Positions 8,757 through 17,077 of a stretch of 64,000 nucleotides of DNA are shown here, one piece after another. The notes below the pieces were generated by a model, which had not been told where the DNA came from, did no database searches, and saw nothing but the letters and a program-made list of their open reading frames with translations. The number at the start of each line of letters is the position of its first letter. Within the stretch, counting starts at the first letter, position 1. Source of the DNA: a bacterium (GTDB lineage: Bacteria; Vulcanimicrobiota; Vulcanimicrobiia; Vulcanimicrobiales; Vulcanimicrobiaceae). The DNA is taken from NCBI GenBank assembly GCA_021805775.1, contig JAJZED010000009.1:54326-118325 (forward strand), in the 5' to 3' direction. The position numbers were made by a program, and so were the translations under genes.

Positions 8757-10942
8757 CCGCTGCGCACGCCGAGGAGCGCATCGAGCTCTCCATCGGCGGC
8801 ATGACCTGCGCCTCGTGCGTCAGCCACGTCACGCGGGCGCTGCGCCGCGTCGAGGGCGTCGATGAGGTCTCGGTCAACCTCGCCACCGAACGAGCGACCG
8901 TCGCTTTCGAACCCAACACCGAAGTCGCCAGCCTGATCGCCGCGGTCGAACGCGCCGGCTATCGCGCGCAGATCGCCCCCGACGAAGAGACGGCGACGCG
9001 CGAACGGGTCGCCGAATTGCAGGCGCAGGCGCGCGCGCTCGTCGTATGGAGCGCGCTCGCAGCGGTCGTCGTCACGCTCGCGATGCTGCCGCTGCGTTTC
9101 CCGGGCGATGAAGCGCTGCAAGCGGGGATCGCGACCGCCATCTGGTTATTTTTCGGCGCGCGCTTTCACCGCGGCGCGTGGCTCGCACTCCGCGAGCGGA
9201 GCGCGACGATGGATACGCTGATATCGCTGGGCTCGACCGCGGCGCTCGCGTTGAGTTACGTGAACCTCGCGCGCGGCGTGCCGACGTTTTTCGATTCGGC
9301 GGCGGCGATCATCGCGCTGATCTCGATTGGGAAATACATCGAAGCGCGTGCGAAGGTCGGCAGTTCGCAGGCGCTGCGCGCGCTTCTCGCACTGCGCCCG
9401 CCCACCGCGCTGCGCGTCCGAGCCGATGGAACGCGCGAACGGATCGCCGCCGATCTCTTACGGGTCGGCGATGTTGTCGCGGTCGCTGCGGGCGAGCGCA
9501 TTCCTATCGACGGCGAGGTCGTCGAAGGTGCAAGCGCGATCGATCGCTCGATGCTCACCGGCGAGAGCATACCGGTCGAAGCGGGGCCGGGGGATCGCGT
9601 CGAGCAGGGCACGCTCAACGGCGACGGAGCGCTGCTGGTGCGCGCGACCGCGGTCGGCGCCGGCACCTCGCTCGCCCACATTACCGCCGTCGTCGCGCGC
9701 GCGCAGGGCAGCTTGCCGCCGGTACAGCGCACCGCCGATCGCATCGCCGCGGTCTTCGTGCCCGCGATTCTCGCGATCGCTGCGGTGACGTTGCTGGGAT
9801 GGTTGTTCACCCATCACACGCCCGCGGAAGCGCTTATCGCTGCGGTCGCCGTGCTCGTCGTTGCCTGCCCCTGCGCGCTCGGCCTGGCAACGCCGACGGC
9901 GATCGTCGCCGGCGTCGGGGTCGCCGCGCGGCACGGCATTCTCGTGAAAGATGCCGATGCACTCGAACGGCTCGCGAGCGTCGATACCGTCGTCTTCGAT
10001 AAGACCGGCACCTTAACGCGCGGACACCCCGAGGTCGTCGGCATCGACACCTTCGCCGGTGAAGAACGCCATCTGCTCGCGCTCGCTGCGGCGCTCGAGA
10101 TCGCATCGTCACATCCGCTCGCCGGGGCGATCGTGCGCGCGGCGCGCGCGCGTGCGCTCGAGATTCCTTCCTCGCGCGACGTCACCGCGGTGCGCGGCCG
10201 CGGCCTCGTCGCGACGGTCGGCGATGCAGCGGTGCTCGTCGGAAGCGCGACATTTTTCGGCGAGCGCGGCATCGCGCTTCCGACGATAACGGAGGCGAAT
10301 GCCGCCGAGAGCGCGCTCTACGTCGCCGAAAACGGAACCGCGCTCGGACGCATTCGCATCGCCGATCCACTGCGCGACGACGCGCGCAGTACCGTCGCGC
10401 GGCTGAAGGCACGCGGTATCGTCGTTGTGCTCGCCAGCGGCGACGCACTCGGCGTCAGCACGCGCATCGCCGCCGCCTGCGGCATCGACCGCGTCTATGC
10501 CGAGCTCTTGCCCGAAGCCAAAGGCGAGCTCGTTCGCACATTGCGCGAGGGCGGCGCGCGCGTTGCTTTTCTCGGCGACGGCATCAACGATGCGCCGGCG
10601 CTCGCGCTCGCAAATGTCGGCATGGCGATGGGCGCCGGCGCGGCGGTGGCGTTGGAGACGGCGGGAACGGCGGCCCTGCGCGACGATCCGACCGCGATCG
10701 TCGAAGCGATCGAGATCGGGCGCGCGACCATGCGCACGATCACGATGAATTTCTTCTGGGCGCTCGCCTATAATGTCGCGCTCGTCCCGCTCGCGGCATT
10801 CGGCATCGTCGCGCCGATCTACGCCGCCGCCGCGATGGGCGCTTCGAGCCTCTTCGTCGTCGGCAACGCGATGTTACTGACGCGCTCCTATTCTTCCAAA
10901 GCGAACTCGCCGCGCGCGCAAGCGGCGACGAACGCGGAGTAA
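8753..10942 (+). CDS. copA: Copper-translocating P1B-type ATPase
   Basis: A 729-residue ATP-driven Cu(I) exporter of the inner membrane. Domains in order: N-terminal HMA domain with GMTCASC (residues 14-20), membrane helices, actuator domain with MLTGESIPVE, the CPC metal motif in VACPCALGLATPT, the phosphorylation site DKTGTLTRG, and the hinge GDGINDAPAL. The C-terminal MGASSLFVVGNAMLL matches the Cu(I)-selective class. It is coupled to copZ. The last 55 bases overlap head-to-head with the convergent DUF2252 gene. Confidence 0.95.
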   Translation: MTAAHAEERIELSIGGMTCASCVSHVTRALRRVEGVDEVSVNLATERATVAFEPNTEVASLIAAVERAGYRAQIAPDEETATRERVAELQAQARALVVWSALAAVVVTLAMLPLRFPGDEALQAGIATAIWLFFGARFHRGAWLALRERSATMDTLISLGSTAALALSYVNLARGVPTFFDSAAAIIALISIGKYIEARAKVGSSQALRALLALRPPTALRVRADGTRERIAADLLRVGDVVAVAAGERIPIDGEVVEGASAIDRSMLTGESIPVEAGPGDRVEQGTLNGDGALLVRATAVGAGTSLAHITAVVARAQGSLPPVQRTADRIAAVFVPAILAIAAVTLLGWLFTHHTPAEALIAAVAVLVVACPCALGLATPTAIVAGVGVAARHGILVKDADALERLASVDTVVFDKTGTLTRGHPEVVGIDTFAGEERHLLALAAALEIASSHPLAGAIVRAARARALEIPSSRDVTAVRGRGLVATVGDAAVLVGSATFFGERGIALPTITEANAAESALYVAENGTALGRIRIADPLRDDARSTVARLKARGIVVVLASGDALGVSTRIAAACGIDRVYAELLPEAKGELVRTLREGGARVAFLGDGINDAPALALANVGMAMGAGAAVALETAGTAALRDDPTAIVEAIEIGRATMRTITMNFFWALAYNVALVPLAAFGIVAPIYAAAAMGASSLFVVGNAMLLTRSYSSKANSPRAQAATNAE

Positions 10943-12162
10943 TCTCGCTCGCAGCGCACCCCATAGGCCAGCGCGAAACGCAACATCGCCTCTTCGAACT
11001 CCGCGCTGTTTCCCAAGTAACCGCCGATCGCACGCGGTTCGCCGGAGCGCGCGTGCGCGCGCGCGAGCGTTCTTCCACAGAGCCGCGCGTAACGAACCAA
11101 CGTCGAGGCGCGAAGGCCGGACGTATCGAGCGAGCCCTTCATATCGTGCAACTGTCGAACGTAGAAGTCGCGGTCGCCGTCGTTGCTCCACCCTAAAAAC
11201 AGGTCGCTCGCCGCTTGCATGAGCCGTTGGCCGACGACGACGCGCTCGCCGTGATGCGCGAAGCGGCTCAACCCCACGACGCGCTCCAACATCGATCGTT
11301 GCGCTTCTTTAATCTGAAGCAACAGCGGTCGATCGCTCTCGGCGAGCAAGAGCACGACTAAACAGAGCGTCCCGACGCTGCCCACGCCGACAACTTTGAG
11401 CGCCATATCGACGCTATGATAGCGGTCGAAGAGCACGCGGACGTGGTCGGGCAGCGAGGCACGATAGGAGCGCAGTATGCCGTGCGCGAGTTCGACCCGC
11501 TCGTCGGCATGGCGGAGGCGCCGAAAGAGCGGCGGACGATTCGCGAAGCGCGGCGGGCGCCGATCGGGAGTTTCGAGCACCGGTACGAGCGCCGCCGCCG
11601 AATCCTGCATTTTCATCTCGCCGGCGATGCGCGCATCGACGTCGATACGGTCGTACCAAATCTCGAGCGGTTCGAGCAGTGCGTAGGCGAGCATCGCTTC
11701 GCGATAGGCGTTTGCAGCGGCGACGACGGCATCCTCGGCCCGATCGCTGCGAATGCCGACCGATGCGGCGAAGACGACGAGGCTCGAACAGAGGCGCAGC
11801 ATATCCCATTCCCACGCTCCCGGCAGCGTCTCGTCGAAATCGACGAGATCGAAGACGAGGTTGCGCTCCGGGGTCGCGAAGGTTCCGAAATTCAGTACGT
11901 GGGCGTCGCCGCAGAGCTGGGCGCGCAACCCGGTGACGCGTAGCGCGCCAAAATCGCTCGCGGCGACCGCCGCCGCGCCGCGCAGAAAGCCGAAGGGATC
12001 GTGGCGCATGCGTTGGTGGCGAATCGACAGCAACGCCGGAATGCGGCTCGCTTCTTCGCGGCGGATCGCCGCAAGCGGCTCTTCGCTGCGCAGCGTGTCG
12101 TCCCACGCGCAGAGATCCGCCCGCGGAACGCGTTTGCGTAACGCCTTCGCCGCAGTATTCAT
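10888..12162 (-). CDS. DUF2252 family protein
   Basis: A 424-residue protein of the DUF2252 family, which is distantly kinase-like and of unknown function. Recognisable blocks are MRHDPFGFLRGAA, the LCGDAHVLNFGTFATPERNLVFDLVDFDETLPG segment (a kinase-like catalytic loop with GDxHxxNFG) and WEWDMLRLCSSL. I use ATG at 12162 because it gives the ATGA overlap with the upstream EamA gene; the frame is open further upstream. The 3' end overlaps the convergent copA by 55 bases. Confidence 0.85.
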   Translation of the reverse strand: MNTAAKALRKRVPRADLCAWDDTLRSEEPLAAIRREEASRIPALLSIRHQRMRHDPFGFLRGAAAVAASDFGALRVTGLRAQLCGDAHVLNFGTFATPERNLVFDLVDFDETLPGAWEWDMLRLCSSLVVFAASVGIRSDRAEDAVVAAANAYREAMLAYALLEPLEIWYDRIDVDARIAGEMKMQDSAAALVPVLETPDRRPPRFANRPPLFRRLRHADERVELAHGILRSYRASLPDHVRVLFDRYHSVDMALKVVGVGSVGTLCLVVLLLAESDRPLLLQIKEAQRSMLERVVGLSRFAHHGERVVVGQRLMQAASDLFLGWSNDGDRDFYVRQLHDMKGSLDTSGLRASTLVRYARLCGRTLARAHARSGEPRAIGGYLGNSAEFEEAMLRFALAYGVRCERDYSAFVAACARGEFALEE

Positions 12163-13058
12163 TGCGCGCCGGCGCGATCGGCGAAGGCCATCAAGGCGAG
12201 CCCCGCCAGCGTCAGCGCGATGCCCCAACCGACGCTGCCGGAAGGGATCTCTCCGAGAAAGCCCCAGGCCGCGATAATGCCGACGATGGGATTGGTGAGC
12301 ACTCCCATGCTCGCATCGCGCGCCGGCAGGCGATCGAGCACGTAAACCCAGAGCACGTAAGCGAGCGCGGTCGCGATGAAGATGTTATAGACGAGCGCGC
12401 CGATATATTCGGGCGTATAATGCGTTGCGCCGTGCGGAACGACGATTGCAGCGATGCCGAGCGCCACGCCGCCGGCGAGCATCTGCCACGTTGTGAGTTC
12501 GATGACATCGATAGCGACGCGATTGGCGAGCCGCTTGGTAATAACGACGCCGACCGCCCAGGCGATACCTGCGAGTAACGCGAGCAGGTCGGCGTACCCC
12601 GCGCGCCCGAGATGATCGAAACCGACGATAGCGACGATTCCCAGCATCGCTAAAACGAGTGCGGCGACCTGCAGCGGGTGCAAACGCTCGCCGAGAAAAA
12701 CGACGCCGGCGAGCGCGACCCAGAGCGGCATCGTGTACGCAAGCGTCGAGATCGCGCCGACTCCCGAGATCGCGATCGCCGACATGACGAGCCCCATGAA
12801 TCCCGCGGTCTGGAAGAGCCCGATCCACGTGTACGTCAGCAGATGCTGCGGCCGCAGGCCGCGCCGACGCCACGCGCAGAGCGCGAGCAATACGATGCCG
12901 CCACCGATCATGCGCACGGCGGCAAAGACCAACGGCGGCGCATAGGCGACCGCGACTTTCAGGACGACCCAGTTCAGCCCCCAGGCGAAGGCCAGCAACA
13001 GTAACGCGAGAAACGCGCGCGTGCGTTCGCGGTCGCTCGTAGCGTGCGGAGCGCTCAT
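12159..13058 (-). CDS. EamA family (DMT superfamily) transporter
   Basis: A 299-residue protein with about ten membrane helices arranged as two EamA repeats. The first repeat opens with LLAFAWGLNWVVLKVAVAYAPP. The second opens near LLALLAGIAWAVGVVITKRLA. The family exports or exchanges small metabolites such as amino acids; the substrate cannot be read from sequence. Start ATG at 13058 overlaps the stop of the upstream threonylcarbamoyl-AMP synthase gene by four bases, and its own stop overlaps the DUF2252 start in the same way. The three genes therefore form a tightly coupled unit. Confidence 0.88.
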   Translation of the reverse strand: MSAPHATSDRERTRAFLALLLLAFAWGLNWVVLKVAVAYAPPLVFAAVRMIGGGIVLLALCAWRRRGLRPQHLLTYTWIGLFQTAGFMGLVMSAIAISGVGAISTLAYTMPLWVALAGVVFLGERLHPLQVAALVLAMLGIVAIVGFDHLGRAGYADLLALLAGIAWAVGVVITKRLANRVAIDVIELTTWQMLAGGVALGIAAIVVPHGATHYTPEYIGALVYNIFIATALAYVLWVYVLDRLPARDASMGVLTNPIVGIIAAWGFLGEIPSGSVGWGIALTLAGLALMAFADRAGAQ

Positions 13059-14011
13059 CGCGCGCTCGCGCGCGCGAGCCGATCGGCGATCGCCGCGCCG
13101 AGTCCGCGCGCGGGCACGCGCGCGGCATCGATGCGTTCCAGGCCGAGCGCATCGAGTTCGTGCAGATACTCGAATAGGTGCGCGGCCGCTTCGCGTTCGT
13201 CGCCGCCGGGAGAGAGCACGCGTTGTGCGGCGTATCCTTCGGCACCGCCGGTGAAGCCGAGATAGGCCGCGCCCTCGCGTTGCGCGCGCGGCGGCAACTC
13301 GTTGACGACGCGAATCGGCGTGCGCGGAGCGTAGTGCTGCAGCAACTGACCCGGTGCCTGCGGTGCGGCGTCGCCGTCGGGCTGCGTCGCGTCGAGCAGC
13401 GGGCCGATCTCCGCTTCGATCGCTTCGCGCGCGATCGCGCCATGGCGCAGCAGCGTGGGAACCGGATCGAACGCGACGATCGTCGATTCGATGCCGAGCG
13501 GCGTTGCGCCGCCGTCGAGAATGATCTCCACGCGTTCGCCGAGCTGCGCGCGCACGTGTTCGGCGCTCGTCGGGCTCAAGCGCCCGAAGGGGTTCGCGCT
13601 CGGTGCGGCGATCGGCGCGCCGAAGGCGGCGAGCAGCGCGCGTGCGACCGGGTGCGCGGGTACGCGCACCGCCACGCTCTCGAGCCCGGCGGTCACGATG
13701 CCGGGAATCTCGGTGCGCTTTGCGAGCACGAGCGTGAGCGCGCCGGGCCAGAAGCGTTCCGCGAGCCGTTCGGCGAGCGGCGGCACCTCGCGCGCGACGC
13801 GGGCGAGCATCGCCGCATCGAGGACGTGAACGATGAGCGGATCGAATGTCGGGCGCGCTTTTATCGCAAAAATTTGCGCGACGGCGCGCGCGTCGAACGC
13901 AGCGGCACCGAGGCCGTAAACCGTTTCGGTTGGGAAGGCGACGCACGATCCGGCGCCGAGCGCGGCGGCCGCGCTTGCAATCGCTGCCGCGTCCGCACGA
14001 AGAACCGACAT
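13055..14011 (-). CDS. L-threonylcarbamoyladenylate synthase (Sua5/TsaC type)
   Basis: Makes threonylcarbamoyl-AMP from threonine, bicarbonate and ATP, the first step of the t6A37 modification of ANN-decoding tRNAs. The N-terminal YrdC domain shows VAFPTETVYGLGA, KARPTFDPLIVHV, FWPGALTLVL and APSANPFGRLSPTSA. After the HYAPRTP block a C-terminal Sua5 domain extends the protein to 318 residues, so this is the long Sua5 form rather than short TsaC. The gene leads the Sua5-EamA-DUF2252 unit. Confidence 0.93.
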   Translation of the reverse strand: MSVLRADAAAIASAAAALGAGSCVAFPTETVYGLGAAAFDARAVAQIFAIKARPTFDPLIVHVLDAAMLARVAREVPPLAERLAERFWPGALTLVLAKRTEIPGIVTAGLESVAVRVPAHPVARALLAAFGAPIAAPSANPFGRLSPTSAEHVRAQLGERVEIILDGGATPLGIESTIVAFDPVPTLLRHGAIAREAIEAEIGPLLDATQPDGDAAPQAPGQLLQHYAPRTPIRVVNELPPRAQREGAAYLGFTGGAEGYAAQRVLSPGGDEREAAAHLFEYLHELDALGLERIDAARVPARGLGAAIADRLARASAR

Positions 14012-14016
14012 AGCGA

Positions 14017-14046
14017 CGGGGTTCGGCTCTTACGAACCGAACCCCG
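14017..14046 (-). terminator. Hairpin between the HELSE lipoprotein gene and sua5
   Basis: A 10-base perfect stem (CGGGGTTCGG / CCGAACCCCG) around a 10-base loop lies between the lipoprotein stop and the sua5 start. There is no clear T-run, so it may be a terminator or only an mRNA-end-stabilising structure. Confidence 0.5.
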
Positions 14047-14071
14047 CCGAATCTCGCGAACCGGAGCTATG

Positions 14072-15088
14072 CTACGGCGATTGCCACGAGCAATCGGAGA
14101 CGTTGTTATCGTACTCGCCCTGAATCTCGAAGACGGTTCCGTTCAGCGAGATCTGCTGCGTCGGCACGCCGGCCGCCGGAGCGCAGAGATCGCCGATCTC
14201 GCCGCCGGAGGAGTTGTACCACGCGAGGTTATTCACCGCGACGTCGGGATCGGTAAAAGTCTCGGAGAGTTCGTGCGAGAGCGTTGACGACGTCGAATCG
14301 ATCGTCGAGCCGTTCGGCGATTGCCCGCCGTTGCTCACCGAGCTCACTTGGCAGCCCGAGACATCTTGGTAGGGCTCCACGGTGTAGAGCGTGTGACCGA
14401 TATCGCTATAGTCGTTGCTGCCGTGGTAGGCGCAGTACTGCTGCAGGTAGCAGCCGCCCGCGTTCTGGCTGCACTGCTGCACGCCGTTCTCGAGGAAGAC
14501 GTTATACACGGCGTTGTAGCCGGTGCCGTACTGCTGGGCGACGTTGTAGATGATGTTGACGATATCTTGGTCGCCGAGCTGGCTGCTCGTGTTGTAGGTG
14601 ACCGGAACGTCGCCGCCGACGGTATAGGTCGCCGACTGCCCGACGTACTGGTCGAGAATGTGCACCATGTCGCTGGAAAAGAAACTGTTCTCGAAGCCCG
14701 AGATATCGCCGCCCCAGCAGCTCTCGTCGGGGCAGTTCACCAGAATGTTATAGACGCTCGCCGTGGGAACGACGGGGCCGCCGTTGTTGGTAAGGTTCAT
14801 GCCTGCCGAGACGGTCTTCGTGTGAATGCGTATCGGCTTGCCGCCTTTGATCGGCGAATAGTAGGCGCCCGAGCGCGTCAACTTCGCCATCGCGATCTTC
14901 GCAGTCGAACGCGAGATGTGCATGACGGGGAAGATTTTCGGCTTAAACGCGCTGGCGGGCGAGATGGGCTTGGTCGGGAGGGCCGAGGAACCGGCGCCGC
15001 CGCCGCAGCCGGCGACCAGGACGCCGAGCGCGCAGGCAGCGGCCAGGGAGCCCAGGCCACGGAGTGCGCGAAGAGATCGAACGTTCAA
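14072..15088 (-). CDS. Secreted lipoprotein with HELSE metal-site-like motif
   Basis: A 338-residue exported protein. The N-terminus has a signal peptide with lipobox LVAGC (Cys near residue 28), followed by a glycine/serine linker. The body is rich in Asn, Ser, Tyr and Cys (at least ten Cys, suggesting disulfides). It contains STLSHELSETFTDPD near residue 275, which resembles an HExxE metal-binding helix. I know similar SHELxExxTDP motifs from uncharacterised secreted families, some related to plant phosphate-induced proteins. Proteolytic activity is not shown. It stands alone in its transcription unit. Confidence 0.7.
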   Translation of the reverse strand: MNVRSLRALRGLGSLAAACALGVLVAGCGGGAGSSALPTKPISPASAFKPKIFPVMHISRSTAKIAMAKLTRSGAYYSPIKGGKPIRIHTKTVSAGMNLTNNGGPVVPTASVYNILVNCPDESCWGGDISGFENSFFSSDMVHILDQYVGQSATYTVGGDVPVTYNTSSQLGDQDIVNIIYNVAQQYGTGYNAVYNVFLENGVQQCSQNAGGCYLQQYCAYHGSNDYSDIGHTLYTVEPYQDVSGCQVSSVSNGGQSPNGSTIDSTSSTLSHELSETFTDPDVAVNNLAWYNSSGGEIGDLCAPAAGVPTQQISLNGTVFEIQGEYDNNVSDCSWQSP

Positions 15089-15253
15089 GGAAACTCCTTT
15101 TATGATTGCGGGAGAGTGCAGTTTGCTTCGACTTGCGTCGCAGCCCTCAGCCGATTCCCAGGTTCATATTTCGTTCCTGTGACAAAAGCCATATAGAGGA
15201 GCTCGGCTGCTAGATGCGAGCGGGCATCAGATGCTTGACTCGGTCGTCGTAGT

Positions 15254-15271
15254 TATGGCAAACTTGCCATA
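15254..15271. promoter_or_regulatory. Palindromic operator of the HigBA-like toxin-antitoxin operon
   Basis: A perfect palindrome, TATGGCAA-AC-TTGCCATA, ends three bases before the toxin TTG codon. Its position and symmetry fit autorepression by the helix-turn-helix antitoxin encoded in the same operon. Confidence 0.7.
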
Positions 15272-15273
15272 GA

Positions 15274-15654
15274 TTGACGGATCAGCACCAGAAGTCGATT
15301 GCCTGGATCGGGTCCTCCAAGCGAGACCTCAAGGCTATGCCGGAGGAAGTCCAAGACGACATAGGCTACGCCCTGGATCTTGCCCAGCATGGCGAGCAAG
15401 CCGAATACGCACGGAGGATGCACGGTGACCTTCGCGATGTGAATGAAATAAGAACGCACGACGAGCGTGGAGACAGCATCTTTCGTTGTGCGTACACGAT
15501 CGAACTCGGCAAAACAGTTTATGTCCTGCATGCCTTTCAGAAGAAATCGAAAAGCGGCATCTCAACGCCAAAACCGGAGCTCGATGTTATCCGTCAACGT
15601 CTCAAGCGAGCACGAGAGCACTATGAACAAGAAAAACGTCGAACAACAGATTGA
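15274..15654 (+). CDS. HigB/Gp49-like (RelE superfamily) toxin
   Basis: A 126-residue protein of the phage-derived Gp49 (DUF891) group of RelE-fold toxins, expected to be a ribosome-dependent or free mRNA interferase. Signatures are the SSKRDLKAMPEEVQDDIGYALDLAQHG start, RMHGDLRDVNEIRTHDERG, FRCAYTIELGKTVYVLHAFQKKSKSG and the basic tail. The only in-frame start upstream of the conserved region is TTG at 15274; a Met occurs at residue 22, too late for the fold. It overlaps the antitoxin gene by 32 bases, with the toxin first, as in higBA. Confidence 0.85.
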   Translation: MTDQHQKSIAWIGSSKRDLKAMPEEVQDDIGYALDLAQHGEQAEYARRMHGDLRDVNEIRTHDERGDSIFRCAYTIELGKTVYVLHAFQKKSKSGISTPKPELDVIRQRLKRAREHYEQEKRRTTD

Positions 15655-15964
15655 AATTGAAGCCGGAAACGTTTTCCGACAGATTGGCCTGCCTAACCCT
15701 GAAGAGCGTTTGCGTAAGGCGCGGCTGATGAACGTTATCAACGTAGCCGTAAAGCGCAGATCGCTTTCGCAAAAGGACGCGGCAGAGGCCGCCGGTCTCG
15801 ATCAATCCGATATTTCCAGAATCCAGCATGGCCGCGGCTCGCGCTACTCCACCGATAAACTTCTGAACATCCTCGCGCGCCTTGGAATCGATGTGGAGAT
15901 CGTCCAGCGCCATGACAAGGGCGGCGAACTCGTAATCGAGGTGCGCGAACTCTCTCGCACCTGA
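15623..15964 (+). CDS. XRE-family antitoxin (HigA-like, HTH_37 type)
   Basis: A 113-residue helix-turn-helix protein that should neutralise the upstream toxin and repress the operon. The HTH spans about residues 50-85 (SLSQKDAAEAAGLDQSDISRI, then QHGRGSRYSTDKLLNILARLG). The ATG at 15623 lies inside the toxin gene. The base composition of this pair is lower in GC than the neighbouring genes, consistent with mobility of toxin-antitoxin modules. Confidence 0.87.
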   Translation: MNKKNVEQQIEIEAGNVFRQIGLPNPEERLRKARLMNVINVAVKRRSLSQKDAAEAAGLDQSDISRIQHGRGSRYSTDKLLNILARLGIDVEIVQRHDKGGELVIEVRELSRT

Positions 15965-16000
15965 TCCTCAAGAAACGCGGTCGTGCTGATGTTCTCTTGG

Positions 16001-16672
16001 TTACAACACGGGAAAGAGCGCGAAAAATGCGCCTAAGAGCGCGATGAAGAGCCCGCTGATTACTTCGCCGTAACGTTCGAAGCGACCGAATTGCAACCGC
16101 GCGAGCCCGGCGCTCGAGAGCAGGCAGAGCACGACGTACGTTAACATCGTACTTGCAGCAAAGACGACCGACATCGCGATGAGTTGCCCGACGCCGTAGC
16201 GCGCGGCGGCGAAAAATGCGGGGATCCCTTCGATCATCGGCGAGGAGCCGAGAATTACGAGCAACGTACTACGCGAGCGCCCCTCGTCGTGGGCGTGCGC
16301 GTGCGAATGCCCATGCGAGTGCTCGTGACCCTCTTCGTGGGCGCGGTCGTGTTCGCGTAATTCGCGCCAGCCCGCGACTGCGATCCACAAGCCGAACGCG
16401 ACGAGCGCGATGCTCGAAAGGATGCCGAGCAGATGCCCGAAGCGTTGCGCCACGTAGATGCCGCCCGCCCAAACGGCGACCGCGATTGCGAGCGTCGAGA
16501 GCGTGTGGCCGAGCCCGGCGAGCAACGCCGCGCGGCCGACCTGTAACTGCGACCATTTGCGGCGCCGCGCCAGCAGCGCGATCGGCGCCCAGTGGTCGGG
16601 AACCATCGTGTGCAAGATGCCGACGGCGCCGACGGCGAGAATGAGTAAAAACTGCGGCGAAAGCATCGGCAC
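16001..16672 (-). CDS. NicO/UreH-type metal transporter-like membrane protein
   Basis: A 223-residue membrane protein with about six helices. The first helix ends in GILHTMVPDHWAPIALLARRR, the HX4DH-like signature of NicO/UreH nickel-cobalt transporters. Between helices 3 and 4 is a His-rich loop (EEGHEHSHGHSHAHAHDE, residues about 114-131) that probably binds metal. The family moves Ni or Co. The gene follows kal by six bases. Cobalt handling could serve the B12-dependent kamDE, but this is only a contextual guess. Confidence 0.8.
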   Translation of the reverse strand: MPMLSPQFLLILAVGAVGILHTMVPDHWAPIALLARRRKWSQLQVGRAALLAGLGHTLSTLAIAVAVWAGGIYVAQRFGHLLGILSSIALVAFGLWIAVAGWRELREHDRAHEEGHEHSHGHSHAHAHDEGRSRSTLLVILGSSPMIEGIPAFFAAARYGVGQLIAMSVVFAASTMLTYVVLCLLSSAGLARLQFGRFERYGEVISGLFIALLGAFFALFPVL

Positions 16673-16678
16673 GCGCGA

Positions 16679-17077
16679 TTAGCGTCGTTTCTTGTGCTTG
16701 GGGGTCACGCAGGTGCCGCTTGCGCGGCAAACGACGACGGGTTCGTCGAGCAGGTCGGCGGCGCTCTCGCTAATCTCGCTGCGAACGGCGATCACTTTGC
16801 GCGCTTCGAAGCGCATCTTGCGCGAGGTATTGCCGACCGAAACGATTTCGCCGCTCGCCTCGATATAGTCGCCGGCATAGACCGGCGCGAGAAACTCGAC
16901 GCTATCGTAGGCAACGAAGAGCCCTTCGTCGCCGTCGAGCGCGATGAGTAATTCGGTAGCGACATCGCCGAAGAGCGCGAGCATGCGCGCGCCGTCGACG
17001 AGGTTTCCGCCATAGTGTGCGTCGTGCGCGCTCATGCGCAGACGAATCAGGCTACGCCGCCCTTGGCGCTCTTCCAC
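16679..17077 (-). CDS. kal: 3-aminobutyryl-CoA ammonia-lyase (hot-dog fold)
   Basis: Removes ammonia from 3-aminobutyryl-CoA to give crotonyl-CoA, the deamination step of the clostridial lysine fermentation pathway. The 132-residue protein matches the Kal pattern: [63 protein letters not shown] and a C-terminal [12 protein letters not shown] use GTG at 17077, which keeps the conserved IRLR stretch before [13 protein letters not shown] at that Met is the alternative. It overlaps the end of mazG by 31 bases. The matching kamDE genes lie 17 kb away. Confidence 0.85.
   Translation of the reverse strand: MEERQGRRSLIRLRMSAHDAHYGGNLVDGARMLALFGDVATELLIALDGDEGLFVAYDSVEFLAPVYAGDYIEASGEIVSVGNTSRKMRFEARKVIAVRSEISESAADLLDEPVVVCRASGTCVTPKHKKRR

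Noticed and set aside
12159..13946. A 595-residue EamA fusion with a long basic N-terminus
   Set aside because: The extra N-terminus is the antisense-like out-of-frame reading of the sua5 gene; the ATG at 13058 gives a normal transporter.
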